From NCBI GenBank assembly GCA_937875605.1, contig CALLXZ010000313.1:1-22478 (forward strand): 22,478 nt of DNA. Reading direction: 5' to 3'. The notes beneath the pieces are model-generated. The model saw only the letters and a list, made by a program, of their open reading frames with translations. It did not search any database and was not told the DNA's origin. The stretch comes from an uncultured Moheibacter sp. GTDB taxonomy: Bacteria; Bacteroidota; Bacteroidia; Flavobacteriales; Weeksellaceae. This document shows positions 13,112 to 21,149 of this stretch, piece after piece (the stretch's first letter is position 1; every line of letters starts with the position of its first letter). A program made the translations under genes and the position numbers.

Positions 13112-13142
13112 CTGAGTTTTAAATTATAATTAACGCACAAAA

Positions 13143-15317
13143 ATGAAAAAACTTTATGTAGGATTGCTACTGCTATGTGTCAGCTTTGCCTTTGGGCAAT
13201 CGCGTATGGTAGCAAAAAAAGTTCAGGAATTGAACGCAAAAAGCGAGCGATTTGTAGGATATGATTTGTTTTCTAAAAACAATGATACACAAAAAGCGTC
13301 GCGATTTCTTACGTCTGCTTCAGACGTAACCGTATTAAACATCAATCCGCAGGAATTAAGCAGGATTGTAGAACAAGCACCGGATTATATGTCGATTTCG
13401 GTTCCTTATCAAAATGAAATGATTCAAGTTCAGATGTACAAGCAAAACATTTTGACCGATGATTTCAAAGTAAAAGATGCCGATGGGAATTTTTATGATT
13501 ACCAACCGGGACAATATTACCGAGGGATTGTAAACGGAGATTATACCTCATTGGTTGCCATCAGTTTTTTTGATGACAACGTGATGGGAGTAATTTCAAC
13601 GAACGAAAAAGGAAATGTCGTTTTGGGAAAATCAGCAGATAAACTGGACTATGTTTCGTATTCAGATAAAAATCTATTGGGCGAGAATCCGTTTGTTTGT
13701 GGGGTAGATGATTTGGAATATAACAAACAAATGGAACAACAACTTCAGTTTGATCCAAATGCTGTTATATCTCCGGATTCGGAAAATTGTGTACGAATTT
13801 ATTACGAAGTGGCGTACAGACCTTATTCTCTAAACGGATCAGATGTAATTGCAACTGTAGATTGGTTGACCGGTATTCAGAACAACATCGGGACTTTGTA
13901 TAACAATGATGATATAAGCGTAGCTTTAAATATGGTAAAAGTATGGACATATGATGATCCTTATGATGGAAGCTATGGAGAAAATCTTGAAGAATTTGCA
14001 GAAACCGTTACGGATTTTGAAGGAGACATTGCACATTTGGTAAATTATCCGAGTACGACAAGTGTTGCTTACCTGAATTCTCTTTGTACAGATTACCGTT
14101 ATGCTTATTCTGGAATTAATATGACCTATTCAAACGTTCCTACTTATTCTTGGACGATCATGGCAATGACGCATGAAATGGGACACGGATTAGGTTCTCC
14201 TCATACCCATGCTTGTGCCTGGAACGGAAATAATACAGCAATCGACGGATGTGGTCCTGCTGCCGGTTATGGCGAAGGATGTAGCGGTCCGATTCCACCA
14301 ACAGGAGGAACCATTATGAGTTATTGTCATTTGGTGAGTGCAGGAATTAATTTCAACAATGGATTTGGTGACCAACCTGCAGCACTTATCCGAAACACAA
14401 TTGATGGCAAAGATTGTTTACAGACCTCTTGTGTAGATCAGGATGATTTCTGTAATATCTCCATTGAAGAATTAACTGTAACTCCTCAATCCGATAATAG
14501 TTTCCAAGTAGAATTAGTAGATGAAACTTCTACGCAATGGCAGTATAGAGTTTATCCGTTTGGAACCACCCCACCTACAACATGGCAATCCACAAGTTCA
14601 ACAAATTTTGTTATTCCGGGAACAGCATTTACACCCAATCAATATTATGAATTGGAAATAATCAATGTGTGTGATGACGGAGCCGTTGGAAGAGGAAAAA
14701 CTGCTATTCTGTTACCAGGCAATTTCTGTGATGGCACGTTATTTACAGACACTGGTGGCGAAAGTGGACCTTATTCATCCAATCAACACATCATCAAAAC
14801 ATTTTATCCTTCATCCAGCGGAGAAAAAGTTACATTAAGTTTTAATCGAATTGGATTACAAAACAATAGCGACTATATGTATATTCATAACGGGGATAGT
14901 TTAGATGCTCCTCTTTTTGAAAACGGTACAATTAATGGAAATAATAATCCTGGACCCGTATTTGCTTCTACGGATGCTTCCGGAGCAATAACAATCGAAT
15001 TCATATCGGATAATTTAGGTAATACGTATGGTTGGGAAGCCCAAGTAGATTGTTCTTCTTTAGGAATTGAAGAAATGGGTGATTCCTATGGAATTACGGT
15101 TTATCCAAACCCGACATCGGATGTCTTAAATATTGCTTCACAAAAAGCAAAAGTAGAATCCGTAACCATTACAGATTCTTCGGGAAGAATCGTTTTGACA
15201 AATCAATTATCCAGCAATAATGGTGTTGTGAAAATTGGTCATTTACCAAAAGGCGTTTACATCCTGACATTAAAATTAGATGGAAAAAATGTGACGAAAA
15301 AGATTATTAAGAAATAA
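13143..15317 (+). CDS. T9SS-exported reprolysin-like (metzincin) zinc metalloprotease
   Basis: 724 residues. A signal peptide (MKKLYVGLLLLCVSFAFG-Q) is followed by a propeptide-like region. The catalytic domain at about 215-430 has HEMGHGLGSPH at 344-354: ligands His344, His348 and His354, catalytic Glu345, and a Met-turn IMSYC downstream. This is the metzincin pattern HExxHxxGxxH. A fibronectin-like segment follows (about 440-525), then a CUB-like segment (about 525-635, GGESGPYSSNQ ... YGWEAQVDC). The last ~75 residues form a type A T9SS sorting domain (VYPNPTSDVLNI ... GVYILTLKLDG ... KKIIKK). The protein is therefore expected to be secreted or surface-attached and to degrade extracellular proteins. 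It is unrelated to the HExxH toxin tips. It is monocistronic, with a terminator at 15343. Confidence 0.9.
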   Translation: MKKLYVGLLLLCVSFAFGQSRMVAKKVQELNAKSERFVGYDLFSKNNDTQKASRFLTSASDVTVLNINPQELSRIVEQAPDYMSISVPYQNEMIQVQMYKQNILTDDFKVKDADGNFYDYQPGQYYRGIVNGDYTSLVAISFFDDNVMGVISTNEKGNVVLGKSADKLDYVSYSDKNLLGENPFVCGVDDLEYNKQMEQQLQFDPNAVISPDSENCVRIYYEVAYRPYSLNGSDVIATVDWLTGIQNNIGTLYNNDDISVALNMVKVWTYDDPYDGSYGENLEEFAETVTDFEGDIAHLVNYPSTTSVAYLNSLCTDYRYAYSGINMTYSNVPTYSWTIMAMTHEMGHGLGSPHTHACAWNGNNTAIDGCGPAAGYGEGCSGPIPPTGGTIMSYCHLVSAGINFNNGFGDQPAALIRNTIDGKDCLQTSCVDQDDFCNISIEELTVTPQSDNSFQVELVDETSTQWQYRVYPFGTTPPTTWQSTSSTNFVIPGTAFTPNQYYELEIINVCDDGAVGRGKTAILLPGNFCDGTLFTDTGGESGPYSSNQHIIKTFYPSSSGEKVTLSFNRIGLQNNSDYMYIHNGDSLDAPLFENGTINGNNNPGPVFASTDASGAITIEFISDNLGNTYGWEAQVDCSSLGIEEMGDSYGITVYPNPTSDVLNIASQKAKVESVTITDSSGRIVLTNQLSSNNGVVKIGHLPKGVYILTLKLDGKNVTKKIIKK

Positions 15318-15342
15318 TTGAAAATACTTTGATTAAATGATG

Positions 15343-15377
15343 AAACCGGGTTGATTTTTTAGCCCGGTTTTTATTTT
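15343..15377 (+). terminator. Rho-independent terminator of the metalloprotease gene
   Basis: AAACCGGG (15343-15350) pairs with CCCGGTTT (15363-15370), followed by TTATTTT. It lies 26 bp after the stop, between convergent genes; the T-run favours + strand termination. Confidence 0.8.
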
Positions 15378-15401
15378 AAATGAATTGGAATTAGTCTGAA
15401 A

Positions 15402-15893
15402 TCAAAAAACATCTTTCACCAGAAAAACCACCAACATCGAAAGACAAAGTACAATTCCATATCCACTTGTAAGAAAATAGCCGATGATAGAGCCGGCCGC
15501 CGCCTTGACCGCTCTTTTGTAATTTTGTCGGTCATAGATCAATTCTCCAATAAGCGCACCTAGGAATGGTGCTATGATAATACTGACAAATCCAAACGGA
15601 GAGAAAATAATTCCGATGATGAGACCAATAATTAATCCATACACACCGTATTTACTTCCGCCCATTTTTTTGGTAGTTGCTACCGGAACTACATAATCCA
15701 ATACAACGCCGACAATAGTTAAAAACCCAAATATTCCGACAACCCACCAGCTTATTTCAGAAAAATTAAGAATTTTTGCCAATAAAAGTGATCCAAATGC
15801 CAAAGGCGCACCCGGTAGAACCGGCAATATAGATCCCGCTACTCCTACCAGCATCACCACAGCAAAAAGACTTTTGATAAATGTTTCTTCCAT
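15402..15893 (-). CDS. DUF456 family membrane protein
   Basis: 163 residues, almost entirely hydrophobic, with about five predicted membrane segments separated by short loops. The N-terminal pattern (GVAGSILPVLPGAPLAFGS) and the central GSKYGVYG... glycine-rich helix pair (IIGLIIGIIFSPFG, APFLGALIGELI) are typical of DUF456 proteins, and the length matches the family. The family has no established function; it is an integral inner-membrane protein. It is transcribed divergently from the channel gene across an 83-bp gap and converges on the metalloprotease gene. TAATTTTA on its strand just upstream is a weak match to a Bacteroidota -7 element. Confidence 0.8.
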   Translation of the reverse strand: MEETFIKSLFAVVMLVGVAGSILPVLPGAPLAFGSLLLAKILNFSEISWWVVGIFGFLTIVGVVLDYVVPVATTKKMGGSKYGVYGLIIGLIIGIIFSPFGFVSIIIAPFLGALIGELIYDRQNYKRAVKAAAGSIIGYFLTSGYGIVLCLSMLVVFLVKDVF

Positions 15894-15951
15894 TTGTGTA
15901 AAATTACAATCTTTTTACGATTATGTTAACGGTTAAATTTTGAATAGGCAT

Positions 15952-15959
15952 TACCTTTG
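15952..15959 (+). promoter_or_regulatory. Candidate -7 element for the channel/pdxJ operon
   Basis: TACCTTTG matches the Bacteroidota TAnnTTTG -7 consensus exactly and ends 17 bp before the GTG start. A clear -33 TTG at the usual spacing was not found, so support is the -7 match and position only. Confidence 0.45.
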
Positions 15960-15976
15960 CTGGAAATTTAAAAATC

Positions 15977-17257
15977 GTGTTCGAAAATTCTTCCAAATTA
16001 TACTCTAACAAATACATAGCTGATCTGGCGAAAGTCGTCCGAAAGCAGATAAAAGAATTATTTGGAGAGAGTTTAGGAAAAGCTTTTTTGCCTTTTTTAG
16101 AAGCGTTTTTTTGGGTAGCAGTCCTGTTATTAATTGATTTTATACTTCAAAAAACAATAGGTGGTCTGATCGGACTTTTGGCGAAGCACTCCAAATTCAA
16201 TTGGATCAAAAAATTCTATGCGCACAAAGTTTTCCGTACGCTGATTCATTTTGTGACGGTTTGGATGCTTACTGAAATCAATCCTTATGTGTTTCAGAAA
16301 TACCATGGGATTGACAAATTTGCCGACAAATTCATCGGACTGATTATCATTCTGATCATCATTCGTTTTATTTTCCGAGTAATTGACGCCATCATAGACA
16401 TAAACGATGAACGCGAAAACCATGCGACAGTTGGAGTACGGGCTTTTGGTCAAATGATTAAAATTTTTGTAGCATTTTTTGGTGCGCTGACATTTATCGC
16501 AACTCTAATTGACACAGATGTTTCCAAAATCCTGACGGTTTTAGGAGCCTTGACGGCTGTGGTTTTATTGATTTTCCGGGATTCCATTTTGGGATTTGTT
16601 TCGGGTTTACAGATTGCAACGTCAAAGAGCATCAAAGTTGGAGATTGGATTTCTGTTTCAAAATATGGCGTAGAAGGAATTGTAAAAGAAATAAACCTTG
16701 CCGTAACCAAAATTGAAAAATTCGACAAATCCGTATCCACCGTTCCGACGTATGATTTGATTTCGTCTGAAATCACCAACCATTCCTGGATGGCCGCAAC
16801 CAATACCCGTCGTATCAAACGTCCGATTTATTTCAATGTGAATTCGTTCCAATTCTGTGACGATGAAATGCTGAAAAAATTCAAAAAAATTGATTTAATT
16901 GGTTCTTATATTGAATTAAAATTAGAAGAAATTCAAGAAAGCAATAAAAAAGTAATGCATAAAGATTTAGTCATCAACGGAAGGCAATTGACTAACATAG
17001 GCGTTTTCCGAAAATATGTGGAAAACTATCTTTCCAACCGGACGGATGTTTCGAAAAATGACAAAATCATGGTCAAACAATTGGAACTTACGCCACAAGG
17101 AATGCCTCTGGAAATTTATTGTTTTGCCAATACTTCCGAAATGACTGAGTTCGAACGTATTCAATCCGATATTTTTGATCATTTGATCAGTGCCAGTAAG
17201 GAATTTGAACTAGAAATTTCACAACCATTTATTTATCCGAATCATGACGAAGCTTAG
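15977..17257 (+). CDS. YbdG/MscS-type mechanosensitive ion channel
   Basis: 426 residues from a GTG start. The N-terminal half contains about five membrane helices. The last of these (FGALTFIATLIDTD..KILTVLGALTAVVLLIFRDSI) leads into the MscS beta-domain (GFVSGLQIATSKSIKVGDWI). The next stretch (YGVEGIVKEINLAVTKIEKF, VSTVPTYDLISSEITNHSWM, then RRIKRPI) is closer to the E. coli YbdG miniconductance channel than to MscS proper. The role is release of solutes on hypo-osmotic shock across the inner membrane. Its last 14 bp overlap pdxJ, so the two are probably co-transcribed. YbdG-like is a family-level call from remembered motifs. Confidence 0.85.
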   Translation: MFENSSKLYSNKYIADLAKVVRKQIKELFGESLGKAFLPFLEAFFWVAVLLLIDFILQKTIGGLIGLLAKHSKFNWIKKFYAHKVFRTLIHFVTVWMLTEINPYVFQKYHGIDKFADKFIGLIIILIIIRFIFRVIDAIIDINDERENHATVGVRAFGQMIKIFVAFFGALTFIATLIDTDVSKILTVLGALTAVVLLIFRDSILGFVSGLQIATSKSIKVGDWISVSKYGVEGIVKEINLAVTKIEKFDKSVSTVPTYDLISSEITNHSWMAATNTRRIKRPIYFNVNSFQFCDDEMLKKFKKIDLIGSYIELKLEEIQESNKKVMHKDLVINGRQLTNIGVFRKYVENYLSNRTDVSKNDKIMVKQLELTPQGMPLEIYCFANTSEMTEFERIQSDIFDHLISASKEFELEISQPFIYPNHDEA

Positions 17258-17972
17258 TGTAAATATCAATAAAATCGCCACAATCAGAAATGCACGCGGC
17301 GGAAATACACCTAATGTAGTAGAAGCGGCTGTAAAAGCGCAGGAATTTGGTGCGCAGGGAATTACGGTTCATCCGCGCCCGGACGAACGACACATTCGCT
17401 ATCAGGATGTTTACGATTTAAGACCGGTTGTAACAACTGAATTCAATATCGAAGGAAAACCGATTGATAGCTTTATGAAAATGGTTCTGGAAATAAAACC
17501 TGAACAGGTAACACTGGTGCCCGATGCCGATGATGCGATTACTTCGAATGCCGGATGGGATACGATTAAACATTTGGATTATCTGACTGAAATTATTTCA
17601 GAATTCAAACAAAACGGAATTCGTACATCGATATTTTTAGATCCAAATCCAAGTTTAATAGAAGCAGCTGCAAAAACAGGAACTGACCGGATTGAATTGT
17701 ACACGGAAAGTTTCGCGGTGGAATATGGAAAAGGAAATTTAGCAGGAATTCAACCTTATCAGGAAACGGCAAAAGAAGCTATCAAAAATGGGTTGATGGT
17801 CAATGCCGGACACGATTTGAGTTTGGATAATCTTCAATATTTCATCCAGCAAATCCCTGAAATCGCCGAAGTTTCCATCGGTCATGCCTTGATTTCAGAA
17901 GCTCTTTATATGGGAATGGAAAATACGATTCAGTCGTATTTGAAAAGGATTGAATTAGGAAATAAAAAATAG
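17244..17972 (+). CDS. pdxJ: Pyridoxine 5'-phosphate synthase PdxJ
   Basis: 242 residues, the normal length for PdxJ. It condenses 1-deoxy-D-xylulose 5-phosphate with 3-amino-2-oxopropyl phosphate to make pyridoxine 5'-phosphate, the last ring-forming step of the DXP-dependent vitamin B6 pathway, in the cytosol. Visible landmarks: LSVNINKIATIRNARGG at the N-terminus, the phosphate/substrate segment TVHPRPDERHIR with His43, Arg45 and His50, NIEG with Glu70, the VTLVPD strand, and NAGHDLSL with His190. All positions usually tied to catalysis are present. The ATG overlaps the end of the channel gene by 14 bp, and a hydrolase gene follows 6 bp later, indicating one operon. Confidence 0.96.
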   Translation: MTKLSVNINKIATIRNARGGNTPNVVEAAVKAQEFGAQGITVHPRPDERHIRYQDVYDLRPVVTTEFNIEGKPIDSFMKMVLEIKPEQVTLVPDADDAITSNAGWDTIKHLDYLTEIISEFKQNGIRTSIFLDPNPSLIEAAAKTGTDRIELYTESFAVEYGKGNLAGIQPYQETAKEAIKNGLMVNAGHDLSLDNLQYFIQQIPEIAEVSIGHALISEALYMGMENTIQSYLKRIELGNKK

Positions 17973-17978
17973 TTTTAA

Positions 17979-18749
17979 ATGACAAAAATCCTCCACAGCA
18001 AAATAGTTGGCGACAAAACCAAACACCTTTTAATTTTTCATGGTTTATTTGGGCAATCTGATAATTTCGCAACGCTTGCCAAACAGTTTGCGGAGTTGTA
18101 TACGGTTCATGCCATAGATTTACGGAATCATGGAAGAAGCTTTCACTCGGACGATATGGGCTTTGATGCCATGTCTGATGATATTTTAAATTATTTAAAC
18201 CATCATCAGATAGATAGTTGTTATCTATTGGGACATTCGTTGGGTGGTCGTTCCGTAATTGAATTTGCTTATAAACATCCGGAAAAAATTGAAAAATTAA
18301 TTATCGCTGATATGGCCCCAAAGGCTTATCCACCACACCATCAGGGAATTATAAAAGCTTTGAATTCGATTGATTTTGAAAAGGTAGAAAAGCGTTCGGA
18401 TGTGGAAGACGTCTTAAAGCAATATATTCCCGATATGGGAACGCGACAATTTCTATTGAAAAATGTATATGCAAAAGAAAGCGGAAAGTATGCATTCCGA
18501 TTTAATCTGAAAACTTTGACGGATTCTTATGACGGAATGGTTGGTGGAAATTTGACGGATGGAATTTTTGAAAAACCTACGTTGTTTCTGCGTGGAGAGA
18601 AATCGGATTATATACTCGATGCTGATTTTGAGTTGATCCGACAACACTTTCCAAATGCTGAAATCAAAACGATTCCGAATTCCGGACATTGGGTGCATGC
18701 AGAAAACCCGAAATCTTTTCTAAAGGAAGTTACAGCATTTTTAGGTTAA
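17979..18749 (+). CDS. YbfF-like alpha/beta-hydrolase (esterase)
   Basis: 256 residues of an alpha/beta-hydrolase fold. It has the oxyanion motif HGLFGQSDNF near the N-terminus, AIDLRNHGRS, the nucleophile elbow GHSLGG with Ser87, an acid candidate Asp210 in LRGEKSDYI, and His237 in NSGHWVHAENP. The combination HGLFG.SDNW-like / DLRNHGRS / GHSLGGR and the cap sequence resemble the E. coli YbfF acyl-CoA/short-chain esterase group. The physiological substrate is unknown. It is cytosolic, with no leader. It is the third gene of the channel-pdxJ-hydrolase run, 6 bp after pdxJ; this association is common in genomes only as far as gene packing goes, and no functional link is evident. Confidence 0.88.
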   Translation: MTKILHSKIVGDKTKHLLIFHGLFGQSDNFATLAKQFAELYTVHAIDLRNHGRSFHSDDMGFDAMSDDILNYLNHHQIDSCYLLGHSLGGRSVIEFAYKHPEKIEKLIIADMAPKAYPPHHQGIIKALNSIDFEKVEKRSDVEDVLKQYIPDMGTRQFLLKNVYAKESGKYAFRFNLKTLTDSYDGMVGGNLTDGIFEKPTLFLRGEKSDYILDADFELIRQHFPNAEIKTIPNSGHWVHAENPKSFLKEVTAFLG

Positions 18750-18812
18750 TTTTTATTACAATTCATTCATAATTAATTAATTATGAAGTTATAATTATTT
18801 TATACCTTTACT

Positions 18813-18820
18813 TCACACAC
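18813..18820 (+). promoter_or_regulatory. Candidate -7 element for the DoxX gene
   Basis: TACCTTTA differs from TAnnTTTG at the last base and ends 14 bp before the ATG at 18835, within a very AT-rich 85-bp gap. No clear -33 element was seen. Confidence 0.3.
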
Positions 18821-18834
18821 ATATTTACAGGAAA

Positions 18835-19269
18835 ATGAAAAAAATGCACCTATTTTCATCGGGAACAACTACGTCCAATGTAGATTTTTCAAGTCTACTA
18901 CTTAGGATAGTTGGAGGAGGATTTATGCTTTATGGACACGGATTGGGAAAGTTCCAAAAATTCTTTTCGGACGATGCTATCCAATTCATTGATCCGTTTG
19001 GAATAGGTGCGACAGCCAGTTTAGGTTTAGTTGTTTTTGCAGAATTTATTTGTGCAGGTTTGGTAATTTTCGGGTTAATGACACGTTATGCACTGATTCC
19101 GCTTATATTTACGATGGTGTATGCGGCATTTGTAGCGCATAGCGCAGATCCTTTTGGTGATAAGGAATTAGCTCTGATCTATCTGAGTATTTATCTGAGT
19201 ATTTTATTGCTCGGTCCGGGAAAATATTCGCTTGACCGCATGATCAGCAAAAGAAGAGCTACTGTATAA
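18835..19269 (+). CDS. DoxX family membrane protein
   Basis: 144 residues with four predicted membrane helices. Landmarks are LLLRIVGGGFMLYGHGLGKF (the DoxX RLxxGxxMxxHGxxK-like start), a second helix with LGLVVFAEFICAGLVIFGLM, the loop TRYALIPL, and a last helix before GPGKYSLDRMI. DoxX-type proteins sit in the inner membrane and have been linked to redox or sulfur metabolism in some species, but most members, including this one, have no defined activity. It has its own short AT-rich upstream region and ends 20 bp before a strong hairpin terminator shared with the convergent gene. Confidence 0.85.
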   Translation: MKKMHLFSSGTTTSNVDFSSLLLRIVGGGFMLYGHGLGKFQKFFSDDAIQFIDPFGIGATASLGLVVFAEFICAGLVIFGLMTRYALIPLIFTMVYAAFVAHSADPFGDKELALIYLSIYLSILLLGPGKYSLDRMISKRRATV

Positions 19270-19289
19270 AAAGGAGTAGAAGAACAAAA

Positions 19290-19330
19290 ATCCCGTTCAC
19301 TTTGAAGTAGTGAACGGGATCGTATTTTAA
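19290..19330. terminator. Bidirectional terminator between doxX-like and T9SS protein genes
   Basis: ATCCCGTTCACT (19290-19301) and AGTGAACGGGAT (19309-19320) form a perfect 12-bp stem with a 7-base loop. A-rich sequence on the left gives a U-tract for the - strand, and CGTATTTT follows on the + strand. Confidence 0.85.
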
Positions 19331-19344
19331 AATTGTTTCAGAAA

Positions 19345-20142
19345 TTATTTCTTAACCACTTTTTGAGTCAATACTTTTCCGTCAGCCCTAACTTTTACTA
19401 CGTAAAGATCTTTAGCCAATCCGCTAACGTTTATGGTGAAATTATTCATCCCATTTGCTTTTTGAACTAATTGCCCGTTCAAATTAAAAATTTCAACTGT
19501 CGCGTTTCCTTTTGTGGAGAAAGTTGCCTGATCACTCCAAACGGTTGTCACATAAATATTTGAAGCTTCCAAATCATTTATTGACATATTTCCTCCCTTG
19601 AATGAAATTTCATCTATGTAAATTACATCATATTCACTCGGTACGTCTTCATAAACTCTAAAATCCAATCGGAATTTGGCCGCATTTGCAGGTGCAGTCA
19701 AAACAATCACCATATCTTCCCAGCCCTCTGTATCAGGAACAGACTCAGGCTGTAGTAAATCCAAAGCGTAATCTATTTCTACACCATTTGCATCTCTGAA
19801 AGAAGCATAATGGCGTAATTTTGCTCCCCCAAAAGAATCGTCATACCAATAGCTGAAAGTATACTGCTGTCCGGGTACTACATTTATATCTTCTTCTAAA
19901 TAGAGACGGACATATCCGGCTCCATTAGGAGCATCAACCATAGCACTTTTAAGTCCAAAATATCTAACATCAGATGATTCGACATAGCCTCCAGATGCAG
20001 GAATTGAAACTCCCCAATTATATGGAACATAATTGCTACCTGTCCATTCCCATTCTTCCATTCCTCCATTTGGTACTAATTCTTGAGCATTTAAGCCTAG
20101 ACCACAGAAGAGTATTAATGAGGATAAAAAAATATTTTTCAT
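19345..20142 (-). CDS. T9SS-sorted secreted protein with a carbohydrate-binding-like beta-sandwich
   Basis: 265 residues. Signal peptide MKNIFLSSLILFCGLGLNA-Q. Residues about 20-185 look like a jelly-roll module of the CBM4/9-like type: start ELVPNGGMEEWEW, middle PGQQYTFSYWYDDS, and end DVIYIDEISFKGG, the usual final-strand xDxxxF pattern. The last ~75 residues are a type A T9SS sorting domain (VEIFNLNGQLVQK, AKDLYVVKVRADGK, TQKVVKK). It is probably exported and held at the cell surface; the ligand is unknown. The gene at 20233 has the same architecture on the same strand, so the two are diverged paralogs. A separate terminator lies between them, so they may be separate transcripts. Confidence 0.8.
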   Translation of the reverse strand: MKNIFLSSLILFCGLGLNAQELVPNGGMEEWEWTGSNYVPYNWGVSIPASGGYVESSDVRYFGLKSAMVDAPNGAGYVRLYLEEDINVVPGQQYTFSYWYDDSFGGAKLRHYASFRDANGVEIDYALDLLQPESVPDTEGWEDMVIVLTAPANAAKFRLDFRVYEDVPSEYDVIYIDEISFKGGNMSINDLEASNIYVTTVWSDQATFSTKGNATVEIFNLNGQLVQKANGMNNFTINVSGLAKDLYVVKVRADGKVLTQKVVKK

Positions 20143-20175
20143 TTATTAGAATTAAGTTAATTGATATTAAAGAAA

Positions 20176-20213
20176 AATCACGGTTCACTCTAAAATAGAA
20201 GCAAACCGTGATT
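20176..20213 (-). terminator. Terminator downstream of the second T9SS protein gene
   Basis: AATCACGGTT (20176-20185) pairs with AACCGTGATT (20204-20213). Read on the - strand, the stem is followed by TTTTTC, and it lies 20 bp after the stop at 20233. Confidence 0.75.
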
Positions 20214-20232
20214 ATAATTTATTTTATAAGAA

Positions 20233-21006
20233 TTATTTCTTAACGATTTTTTGAGTTGTTGTAGCGTATCCGTTGGTAACTTTTACTACATAAACACCTT
20301 TTGGCAAAGAAGAAGTTTCAACGCTTCCACCATTGTCAACACGGTTTGAAGAAACTAATTTTCCTTCCATCGTGTAAATGTTCACAGTTGCACGTTCTGG
20401 TAATTGAAGTGTCAATTTGTTTGTAACTACTGTGTTCATTTTCACACCGTTTGAGAAGTCATTTATATCAGAAACGCTCATAGTCCCTTCTACTCCAGCT
20501 TTTATGTTATCAAAAGTAACTGTACCGCCTGTATAAGCTCTGAATGCGACATCCAAGCTAACTGCACCTGTACCTGCAGGCATTACCGCTGTGTGCAATG
20601 TCCATTCTGAAACAGTTGGAAGATATAAGTTCAATGTTCTGAATTCATCGGTTGAAGCATCATCTGTAGTGTAAACTGCAGCTCCTCCTGCATCTCTAAA
20701 GATACTCCAGATTCTTGCATCCTCATCATCTCCAGAAGCTTTGTACCAGAAATTAATTTCGTAAGATTGACCTGCAGTTACAGGTACATTTTGATAAAAT
20801 CCAGTTGTAGCAGAAGGAGAATTGTAAGCTACATGCTTGTCTCCATCCTGAGAACCACCTGAAACTACTGTAGGCAACGTGTATGAAGCTGTAGGTCCAG
20901 CTGACCATCCTGTCAAGTCACTTTCGAAACTTGGATTTGTCAATAAATTTTGTGCAGACAATGAAATAGCTGCAAAAACGGTTAAAGTTGTAAATAATTT
21001 TTTCAT
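20233..21006 (-). CDS. T9SS-sorted secreted protein with a CBM4/9-like beta-sandwich
   Basis: 257 residues. Signal peptide MKKLFTTLTVFAAISLSA-Q. Residues about 20-170 follow the carbohydrate-binding jelly-roll pattern (NLLTNPSFESDLTGW, GFYQNVPVTAGQSYEINFWY, VTFDNIKAG). The C-terminal ~75 residues are a type A T9SS sorting domain (VNIYTMEGKLVSSNR, LPKGVYVVKVTNGYATTTQK, IVKK). No catalytic domain is present, so it is likely a surface-held binding or structural protein. It shares its architecture, but little detailed sequence, with the gene at 19345. An upstream TACATTTG on the - strand is a good promoter candidate. Confidence 0.8.
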   Translation of the reverse strand: MKKLFTTLTVFAAISLSAQNLLTNPSFESDLTGWSAGPTASYTLPTVVSGGSQDGDKHVAYNSPSATTGFYQNVPVTAGQSYEINFWYKASGDDEDARIWSIFRDAGGAAVYTTDDASTDEFRTLNLYLPTVSEWTLHTAVMPAGTGAVSLDVAFRAYTGGTVTFDNIKAGVEGTMSVSDINDFSNGVKMNTVVTNKLTLQLPERATVNIYTMEGKLVSSNRVDNGGSVETSSLPKGVYVVKVTNGYATTTQKIVKK

Positions 21007-21034
21007 TTTTCTCTGATTTGTATTTTTTGGATTG

Positions 21035-21042
21035 CAAATGTA
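21035..21042 (-). promoter_or_regulatory. Candidate -7 element for the T9SS protein gene at 20233
   Basis: Read on the - strand the bases are TACATTTG, an exact match to TAnnTTTG, 28 bp upstream of the ATG. The region behind it is AT-rich; a distinct -33 TTG was not seen. Confidence 0.45.
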
Positions 21043-21094
21043 TGATAATCTATCGAAATGCCTAATTAATAAATAGTTAATTTTTAATCAATTA

Positions 21095-21138
21095 AAAAAC
21101 CTCCTCAAAACTTTATATCGAAGAGGTTTTTAGTTTTT
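21095..21138. terminator. Terminator downstream of the beta-helix lipoprotein gene
   Basis: AAAAACCTC (21095-21103) pairs with GAGGTTTTT (21123-21131) across a ~19-base AT-rich loop. The flanking A- and T-runs allow termination in both directions. It lies 18 bp after the lipoprotein stop on the - strand. Confidence 0.75.
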
Positions 21139-21149
21139 TTGATAATGTT

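Noticed and set aside
13143..15317. The secreted metalloprotease as a ninth toxin
   Set aside because: It has its own signal peptide and T9SS sorting domain, a metzincin rather than the tip-type HExxH layout, no Rhs linker and no adjacent immunity gene.
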